From NCBI GenBank assembly GCA_003224135.1, contig QHYO01000094.1:1-13332 (forward strand): a DNA stretch of 13,332 bases. The letters run 5' to 3'. Below are positions 8,776 to 13,332 of the stretch, in pieces. This DNA comes from Acidobacteriota bacterium. GTDB taxonomy: Bacteria > Acidobacteriota > Terriglobia > Acidiferrales > UBA7541. Position 1 is the stretch's first letter. Every line of letters starts with the position of its first letter. Under the pieces are notes generated by a model. It worked only from the letters and a program-made list of their open reading frames with translations. It ran no database searches and was not told where the DNA came from. Made by a program: the position numbers and the translations under genes.

Positions 8776-10339
8776 TTTTCTTCTCGCGCGCATGGCTTCT
8801 CGCAGCAAGGAGTTCGCCGTGCGCGGTGCACTCGGTGCCAGCCGCGGCCGGCTAATTCGCCAGCTCCTCACTGAAAGCCTCGTGCTTTCCACGGGCGGCG
8901 CGGTTTTGGGAGTTGCGCTTGCGTTTGCGGTCGACGCTTACCTGGCTCATCAAGGATCGCTCCTCCTCCCCTTGCTCAGCAGCATTCGCGTCGATGGCGA
9001 AGTGCTTGCCTGGACGCTGCTGATCACTCTCGTTGCCGGCATTCTATTTGGACTTGCCCCTGGATTTATTCTTTCGCGCTCTAACGTTCAGGAAGCCCTC
9101 AAGGACGCGGGCCGCGGCCTCAGTGAGGGCCGAAAGCACGATCGCCTGCGCGCGACGATGGTTGTTTCCGAGATCGCTCTAGCTTGTGTTCTCCTTATCG
9201 GAGCCGGGCTTTTGCTGCGCAGTTTTCTTCGCGTCCTCGATGTCGATCTCGGCTTCCAGCCAAGTCATGCCTCTGCCCTAACGATTAACTATGACGATGG
9301 AGGCGATGGCGTTAAACGTGGTGCTATCCTTCAGGAAATTCTTTCCGAGGTAAAAGAGCTTCCCGGCGTCGAAGCCGCCGGCGTCGCCGACATGTTACCG
9401 CTCGATCGAAACCGAAGCTGGGGTCTGTTGAATGTGGCACGCGCATACCCGCGAGACGAAGATCTCAGCGCAATCGTTCGCATCGTCACGCCGGGCTATC
9501 TCGATGCCATCGGGATCCGCGTGATCGAAGGGCGCGATTTTTCCTGGCAGGACGCCAGCAACAAGGAACCCGGAGTCATTATCAACGAATCCGCGGCGCG
9601 TCGTCATTGGCCGGGCGAAAGCCCCATTGGCAGGCTCGCTCGCGGCATGAGCAAGGACGCCAGCCGTGTGATTGGAGTCGTGTCTGACGTCCGCGTGAGC
9701 AGTCTCGAAGGTTCCACGGGAGCGGAAATGTATATTCTTGCGACGAACGCGACTCCCGAAGGTTCACAACTTGTGGTGCGTTCAAACCTTCCGCCGGATG
9801 TGCTGACCGCCGAAATCATTCCCACGCTTCGCAATCTAAATCCCGCGCAGCCTGCCACGGCCTTCCGCCCAGTACAAACGCTCGTCGATCATGCCGTTTC
9901 ACCACGCCGTTTCTTCGTGCTCCTCGTCAGTCTCTTTGCCGCGCTCGGACTCGTGCTCGCCGCTCTCGGTATCTACGGAGTCATCTCGTATTCCGTGACC
10001 CGCCAAACCCAGGAAATTGGCATCCGTTTGGCGCTCGGCGCCACGCCCGCGTCTGTTCAAATTCGTGTTCTCTCCCGAACCATGCGGCTCGCTCTTGTAG
10101 GAGTCGCTGTCGGCGTTGGCGCTTCCTTTGCTGCCTCTAGAGTGATTGCTTCGCTCCTCTTCAAAACGGAACCGACCGATCCAACAACCTTTGTGGGCGT
10201 GTTGATCCTCCTGCTCACCGTTGCCGTACTTGCGGGCTACGTGCCCGCGCTTCGCGCCACACGCATCGATCCAATTACCCCTTGCGATACGAATGAGGCA
10301 GAAAATCGTCGGAAACCTTTCCAGCTGACAGGCATCTGA
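8585..10339 (+). CDS. 3' open fragment of ADOP permease copy 2
   Basis: This is the downstream open frame of the broken permease. Family-like sequence starts at 8585 ([18 protein letters not shown]), follows with the first FtsX module ([20 protein letters not shown]), the second periplasmic core and the last FtsX module ending in [11 protein letters not shown]. The frame stays open to 8408 upstream, but that portion is out of frame with the 5' part and reads as non-coding. There is no good start codon with a ribosome-binding site at the fragment's beginning. After DPIT the terminal shift gives an aberrant tail of about 18 residues ending at 10339 instead of LRYE-stop at 10296. It probably represents a non-functional remnant. 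Confidence 0.55.
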   Translation, partial: AQAQTEANVLLPQLKAAHPEWFTEYSADISSLKDYVSGKLRRSLFVLWAAVGLILLIVCVNLSNFLLARMASRSKEFAVRGALGASRGRLIRQLLTESLVLSTGGAVLGVALAFAVDAYLAHQGSLLLPLLSSIRVDGEVLAWTLLITLVAGILFGLAPGFILSRSNVQEALKDAGRGLSEGRKHDRLRATMVVSEIALACVLLIGAGLLLRSFLRVLDVDLGFQPSHASALTINYDDGGDGVKRGAILQEILSEVKELPGVEAAGVADMLPLDRNRSWGLLNVARAYPRDEDLSAIVRIVTPGYLDAIGIRVIEGRDFSWQDASNKEPGVIINESAARRHWPGESPIGRLARGMSKDASRVIGVVSDVRVSSLEGSTGAEMYILATNATPEGSQLVVRSNLPPDVLTAEIIPTLRNLNPAQPATAFRPVQTLVDHAVSPRRFFVLLVSLFAALGLVLAALGIYGVISYSVTRQTQEIGIRLALGATPASVQIRVLSRTMRLALVGVAVGVGASFAASRVIASLLFKTEPTDPTTFVGVLILLLTVAVLAGYVPALRATRIDPITPCDTNEAENRRKPFQLTGI

Positions 10340-10365
10340 CACTTAGACAAAAACGGCGTTACAAT
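10336..10365 (+). promoter_or_regulatory. Candidate sigma70-type promoter for msrA
   Basis: CTGACA (10336-10341, five of six to TTGACA) and TACAAT (10360-10365, five of six to TATAAT) are separated by 18 bp. The -10 box lies 27 bases before the msrA start. The -35 box overlaps the out-of-frame tail stop of the broken permease, so msrA can be transcribed independently of the padR operon. Confidence 0.55.
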
Positions 10366-10392
10366 GATGAAATCGAACAGGAAGGAATCTCA

Positions 10393-10866
10393 ATGACTGA
10401 ACTCGCTACTTTTGCCGCTGGCTGTTTCTGGGGAGTGGAAGTGAAGTTTCGGATGATTCCCGGAGTTGTGGATGCGGCCGTCGGTTATAGCAATGGCCGC
10501 ACCGAAAATCCCACGTACAAGGATGTCTGCACCGACGAAACTGGCCATGCGGAAGTTGTGCAGGTAACTTTTGATCCGGAGAAAGTGAGCTACGAAACGC
10601 TCGTCGAAGCGTTCTGGCACATGCACGATCCGACGCAAGTAAATCGCCAGGGACCGGACTTCGGCGCGCAGTATCGCACGGCGATTTTCACGCACTCGCC
10701 GGAACAGGAAGCCATCGCGAAAAAATCTAAGGCAGATCTCGAAGCCAGCAAGAAGTTTCAACGCCCGATTGCGACGGAAATCACCCCTGCCGGCAAGTTC
10801 TATCGCGCGGAAGAATATCACCAGCGGTACCTCGAGAAGCGCGGCATGGCGAGTTGCCATATCTAG
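10393..10866 (+). CDS. msrA: Peptide-methionine (S)-S-oxide reductase MsrA
   Basis: This 157-aa cytoplasmic enzyme reduces the S-epimer of methionine sulfoxide in proteins or free amino acid, repairing oxidative damage with thioredoxin as usual donor. The catalytic Cys11 is in the signature GCFWG. Other family features are GYSNG, the [14 protein letters not shown] block, and the AEEYHQRYL segment. Cys155 in the C-terminal SCHI probably acts as the resolving cysteine. The length matches a single-domain MsrA with no fused MsrB. The start is fixed by AGGAAGGA (10379-10386), six bases upstream of the ATG. It follows the broken permease but has its own promoter candidate, so it is probably not part of that operon. 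Confidence 0.96.
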   Translation: MTELATFAAGCFWGVEVKFRMIPGVVDAAVGYSNGRTENPTYKDVCTDETGHAEVVQVTFDPEKVSYETLVEAFWHMHDPTQVNRQGPDFGAQYRTAIFTHSPEQEAIAKKSKADLEASKKFQRPIATEITPAGKFYRAEEYHQRYLEKRGMASCHI

Positions 10867-10897
10867 GCCAAGTCGCGCAGAGGATGTGCAGAAATCC

Positions 10898-10929
10898 GCG
10901 GCGCGTCCGGGAAATTTCCGGCGCGCCGC
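10898..10929. terminator. GC-rich hairpin downstream of msrA
   Basis: An inverted repeat with arms GCGGCGCG...CCGG and CCGG...CGCGCCGC forms eight base pairs, a one-base bulge (T10906) and four more pairs around an AAATT-type loop. It begins 31 bases after the msrA stop. It is followed by AACTTTAG and not by a real T-run, so it may be a weak intrinsic terminator, a 3'-end stabiliser or an unrelated palindrome. Confidence 0.45.
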
Positions 10930-11121
10930 AACTTTAGTCGGCAGTGATTCGCGGTGAACGAATGTCGCAGACTTTAGCAGGCACCGGGTTTGGCGTGGCC
11001 GATGGATATATCTTGACGCTTTCACGCTTGATTCAGATGGACCACGTGCGACGATTGTGATCCTGCAAAATTAGATCTTCCTCGAATCACTGCAACGGTC
11101 ACTCCATAACGGTATTCGTCC

Positions 11122-11150
11122 TTGACTAGGATTCCTTAGTATAAGAGAAT
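11122..11150 (+). promoter_or_regulatory. Possible promoter upstream of the small orphan gene
   Basis: TTGACT (11122-11127, five of six to consensus) and GAGAAT (11145-11150, four of six) are exactly 17 bp apart. The site lies about 70 bases before the ATG at 11220. Confidence 0.35.
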
Positions 11151-11219
11151 TACGTCCACTTTGCGATAAGACCTAGCTTTGGATGCGGACCCGTGTTTTT
11201 CAGAACAAAGAGGAACTCG

Positions 11220-11465
11220 ATGGGCATCTTGCGTCGGTTCGATCGTCCCGCCTTCCTTTCTGATTTTAGGGATATCGCAGGACTCGACGCATGGCATCAA
11301 GCGGTTTCGAATTGGTTTGATTCTTCGACAGACAGCGATCGTTCACTCGTTTCCGATGGCAAGTTTCAATTTACAACCCCACACACTTCGATCCTGGAGG
11401 TGCGGTCGTTGAACAAGCGGTCACGTGGAATGGCCAAAGTAGATCCACGAAGAGTCAAAGGTTAG
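11220..11465 (+). CDS. Possible small protein of unknown function (81 aa)
   Basis: I do not recognise this protein. It starts MGILRRFDRPAFLSDFRDIA, is hydrophilic with a high content of Arg and Asp, has no membrane segment, no signal peptide and no cysteine, and ends in a basic tail (KVDPRRVKG). The start at 11220 is preferred over the in-frame ATG at 11193 because AGAGGA (11209-11214) lies five bases upstream. A candidate promoter lies about 70 bp before the start. An overlapping plus-strand frame (11179-11412) is open over the same bases but has no comparable start site. It points toward the 3' end of the propeptide-like gene and could be unrelated, a third component of that locus, or a chance open frame. 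Confidence 0.42.
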   Translation: MGILRRFDRPAFLSDFRDIAGLDAWHQAVSNWFDSSTDSDRSLVSDGKFQFTTPHTSILEVRSLNKRSRGMAKVDPRRVKG

Positions 11466-11591
11466 CTGTTTTGAGGCTGTCACAGGAAATCGACGCAATA
11501 GAGAGGAGCTGAATCACGATGATCCAGTGAGACTAAAAACTTAAGGTCGCTGAACGCGCCAAATTTCGCGACGACAAACAGAGGGAAGTCG

Positions 11592-12107
11592 CTATTGCTT
11601 GCGAGCAGGCTTGCTAAGCATTTGAGGCTCGACATTCTCGACACCCGGAATGACGGATAGTTTGTCAAGCGCAGCAAGAGAAGAGGCGATTGAAGACGAA
11701 ATTGCACGCAACCAGCCGGCGTTTGGTGCGTAGGAGAGAGTTTGAGCAATTTCGTACCCAGCCTTCCGAAACTGTTCGGCAAAGTCCTCTATCTTCTTAT
11801 TTCCGGCGGATCGAACGAACACTCTACCAGTAGGTACTGCTAGCGTGCCTCCCTGCCGGAGGGCGTATACAGGAGTAGTTTCGGACGCGCTCGAACCGAC
11901 CTCGTTAAAGTGATCTATCGGAAAAACGGCAATCTTCTCCGGACCGAACTCTAACGTTGCCTCAGCCGCGTCGCCTCCCTCTGAGCCGTGGACAGCAAAG
12001 TGGGTGTCGACACGTTCGTATTTTTGCTGAGGGTTTCTGCTACTCGCGAGAACCATCTTTGGGAAATCGGTCAGATTCGCGGACACACGGTTCATTTCAA
12101 GCTTCAT
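11592..12107 (-). CDS. Stand-alone subtilase propeptide-like protein (171 aa)
   Basis: The C-terminal half (about residues 94-171) looks like a subtilase propeptide: GRVFVRSAG, then an amphipathic helix EDFAEQFRKAGYEI, a strand TLSYAPNAGWLRA, a second helix and PGVENVEPQML. This alpha/beta arrangement is that of S8 propeptide/I9-type inhibitors. No catalytic Asp, His or Ser domain follows; the gene simply stops. Aligned by eye it matches the propeptide region of the divergent peptidase (FVKFRDG..., RELAYGGLAFFVGAP, DNVELCHPEL). The match seems to extend upstream, where ALRQGG at residue 82 faces ALRDPKSG at 94. There is no signal peptide, so it should be cytoplasmic. No strong ribosome-binding site precedes the ATG at 12107; the ATG at 12095 is an alternative. 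It may be an inhibitor, a folding partner, or the remnant of a second peptidase gene. The gene call is fairly firm; the function is inference. Confidence 0.68.
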   Translation of the reverse strand: MKLEMNRVSANLTDFPKMVLASSRNPQQKYERVDTHFAVHGSEGGDAAEATLEFGPEKIAVFPIDHFNEVGSSASETTPVYALRQGGTLAVPTGRVFVRSAGNKKIEDFAEQFRKAGYEIAQTLSYAPNAGWLRAISSSIASSLAALDKLSVIPGVENVEPQMLSKPARKQ

Positions 12108-12154
12108 TGTACTAGTGAAAAGCAGCCTTTGCTATATCCGTTTGGAGGTAAGGT

Positions 12155-13332
12155 ATGGGATTTACGTTTCGTTACGGCGGTAAAGAGGGGAAGTCGTACG
12201 AGCTTCAACCAAGCAAGGACACGATCGTCGTAGGGACTCAAAACAACCATCTTGCCACACATATCCCGCTGTCACCTAGAGCACGCGGCGCCTTGGATCG
12301 CCTAGTTCCCGTCATGGATGTGAGCCCGGTGGGCATTCAACTATTCGCGGCGCGGCACCGAGAGCCACTTGCGTGGGTGCATCGAGCACGAGCGCTCCTC
12401 AATCGTGAACACGAACTGCGTTTCGCAGGAATGGCGCTGCGAGATCCAAAGTCCGGAGCTCCTGTAGTCTATAGCGAGAACGCATTTGTGAAATTCCGCG
12501 ACGGCTTGAGTAGGCGGGATTGCGAGAAGCTGCTGAAGCGCCACAAACTCTCGGTCAAGCGAGAGTTGGCGTATGGTGGTTTGGCGTTTTTCGTAGGCGC
12601 CCCAGAAGGAACGGGCACAGAGATATTCAGTATCACATCGCGTCTCCTGGAAGAGGATAACGTCGAGTTGTGCCACCCAGAGCTGTTGAGAAAGATGTCG
12701 TATAGGCAGGCCTTCCCGGAACAATGGCACTTGAAACAAACTACCATTAATCAGCGGCGAATCAATCAGCACGCGAACGTTGAGGCGGCTTGGGTAGCAT
12801 CGGATGGTGGAGACGTAACGATAGCGGTCATAGATGACGGGTTTGACCTGCGTCACGAAGAATTTCAAAGCCAGGGCAAGATTGTTTCTCCTAAGGACGT
12901 GACGCGTAACACGAACGATCCTTCACCAGGGGCCGGGGACCGGCACGGTCATGCATGCGCAGGGGTGGCTTGCGCCGATGGCTCGCATGGAGCTTCCGGT
13001 GTAGCCCCAAGGGCTAGACTCATGCCTATTCGCTTGGCATCGGCGCTCGGCTCACAAGACGAAGCTGACGCGTTTGTTTGGGCCGCAGATCACGGAGCGG
13101 ATGTCATCACGTGTAGTTGGGGACCGCAAGATGGAAAGTGGTGGGATGCGTCCGATCCTTTGCATCAGGAAGTAGTGCCTCTTCCAGACAGTACGAGATT
13201 GGCGATCGACCATGCCCTCAACCGTGGTCGTGGAGGGAAGGGTTGCGTCATTGTCTGGGCGGCCGGCAACGGCAACGAGAGCGCGGACAATGACGGGTAT
13301 GCTTCCAACCCTAACGTCATTGCTGTGGCAGC
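12155..13332 (+). CDS. Leaderless S8 (subtilisin-like) serine peptidase, 3' end outside the window
   Basis: The frame is open from the ATG at 12155, preceded by GGAGGT (12144-12149) at good spacing, to the window edge (392 complete codons). Residues 1-100 form an N-terminal region I do not recognise, with no signal peptide or membrane segment. Residues about 106-180 look like a propeptide (ENAFVKFRDGLSRRDCEKLL, then VELCHPELLRK), and the peptidase domain begins near EQWHL. Catalytic Asp227 lies in AVIDDGFD, catalytic His264 in DRHGHACAG (the usual HGT is HGH), and the oxyanion Asn372 in AAGNGNES. The catalytic Ser should lie beyond the edge. The block from GVAPRARLMPIRLASALGSQ to SCSWGP-like and PLPDSTRLAIDHAL is of the type I associate with cyanobacterial calcium-dependent proteases (PrcA-like), from memory. 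The absence of a leader suggests an intracellular protease. It is divergent from the propeptide-like gene, 47 bp away. Confidence 0.9.
   Translation, partial: MGFTFRYGGKEGKSYELQPSKDTIVVGTQNNHLATHIPLSPRARGALDRLVPVMDVSPVGIQLFAARHREPLAWVHRARALLNREHELRFAGMALRDPKSGAPVVYSENAFVKFRDGLSRRDCEKLLKRHKLSVKRELAYGGLAFFVGAPEGTGTEIFSITSRLLEEDNVELCHPELLRKMSYRQAFPEQWHLKQTTINQRRINQHANVEAAWVASDGGDVTIAVIDDGFDLRHEEFQSQGKIVSPKDVTRNTNDPSPGAGDRHGHACAGVACADGSHGASGVAPRARLMPIRLASALGSQDEADAFVWAADHGADVITCSWGPQDGKWWDASDPLHQEVVPLPDSTRLAIDHALNRGRGGKGCVIVWAAGNGNESADNDGYASNPNVIAVA

Larger units (their letters stand above)
7708..10296 (+). pseudogene. ADOP permease copy 2, disrupted by a deletion/frameshift and a terminal frameshift
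   Basis: Taken as a whole this is a second full-length ADOP permease, starting one base after the stop of copy 1, but its reading frame is broken twice. Homology runs in one frame to Leu292 (8581-8583) and resumes in another at 8585 ([11 protein letters not shown]). About 14 or more codons normally found between these points, including the VGRLKPGVS-like motif present in copy 1, are missing. A net loss of 2 modulo 3 bases explains the shift. Near the end, the expected LRYE-stop lies at 10282-10296 but is one base out of frame with the preceding coding sequence (DPIT, then CCTTGC). One base lost after 10277 would explain this and returns the frame to that of the start. The two lesions argue for a decaying gene. 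A sequencing or assembly error is possible for the second lesion, which sits at a run of four C, but less so for the first. Confidence 0.75.
10867..11219. other. Stretch without a recognised gene between msrA and the right-hand region
   Basis: These 353 bp hold no open frame that I can support on either strand; the long minus-strand frame that crosses into it is the antisense shadow of msrA. It does contain a strong hairpin just after msrA and a possible promoter near its right end. From about 10960 the composition becomes visibly more AT-rich than in msrA. Confidence 0.6.

Noticed and set aside
10390..11025. 211-aa open frame on the minus strand opposite msrA
   Set aside because: It is antisense to an unambiguous MsrA. 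The part beyond msrA adds no recognisable sequence.
11480..11782. 100-aa minus-strand frame whose last ~35 residues run past the propeptide-like gene (DFPLFVVAKFGAFSDLKFLV)
   Set aside because: The tail reads somewhat protein-like, but most of the frame overlaps the propeptide-like gene in another frame and there is no start signal. No S8 catalytic motif appears in it, so it does not support a frameshifted peptidase domain.
12341..12868. 175-aa minus-strand frame opposite the S8 peptidase
   Set aside because: It is antisense to well-conserved propeptide and peptidase sequence and shows no domain features.

Overview
The window looks like chromosomal DNA of an Acidobacteriota member. The main reason is a PadR-type regulator placed directly before two very large MacB/FtsX-like permeases that carry the N-terminal prefix domain of the family known as 'Acidobacterial duplicated orphan permease' (ADOP). 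The assignment is inference from gene content, since no rRNA or tRNA gene is present.

Left part (1-4574): the 3' portion of a copper/silver P1B-type ATPase (cut by the window's left edge) converges on a pirin-family gene on the minus strand. Divergent from pirin is an exported serine hydrolase of the class C beta-lactamase / family VIII esterase fold.

Centre (4575-10339): a tightly packed operon runs padR (stop and next start share one base), ADOP permease 1 (887 aa, intact), one spacer base, then ADOP permease 2. The second permease is broken. An internal deletion removes a conserved stretch and shifts the frame at about 8584, and a second one-base shift just before the C-terminal LRYE-stop replaces the normal end. 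The two permeases share a 177-bp prefix-domain segment that is about 90% identical at DNA level, while the rest has diverged strongly. msrA (peptide methionine-S-sulfoxide reductase) follows with its own good-looking promoter and ends near a strong GC-rich hairpin.

Right part (10867-13332): a 353-bp stretch without a gene, a possible 81-aa orphan gene, and then a divergent pair. On the minus strand is a 171-aa protein whose C-terminal half resembles a subtilase propeptide. On the plus strand, 47 bp away, is a leaderless S8 (subtilisin-like) peptidase, cut by the right edge before its catalytic serine. The peptidase has its own N-terminal and propeptide region, and the 171-aa protein appears to match it segment by segment. 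A peptidase and a separately encoded propeptide-like partner transcribed away from each other is the best candidate for an undescribed system in this window.
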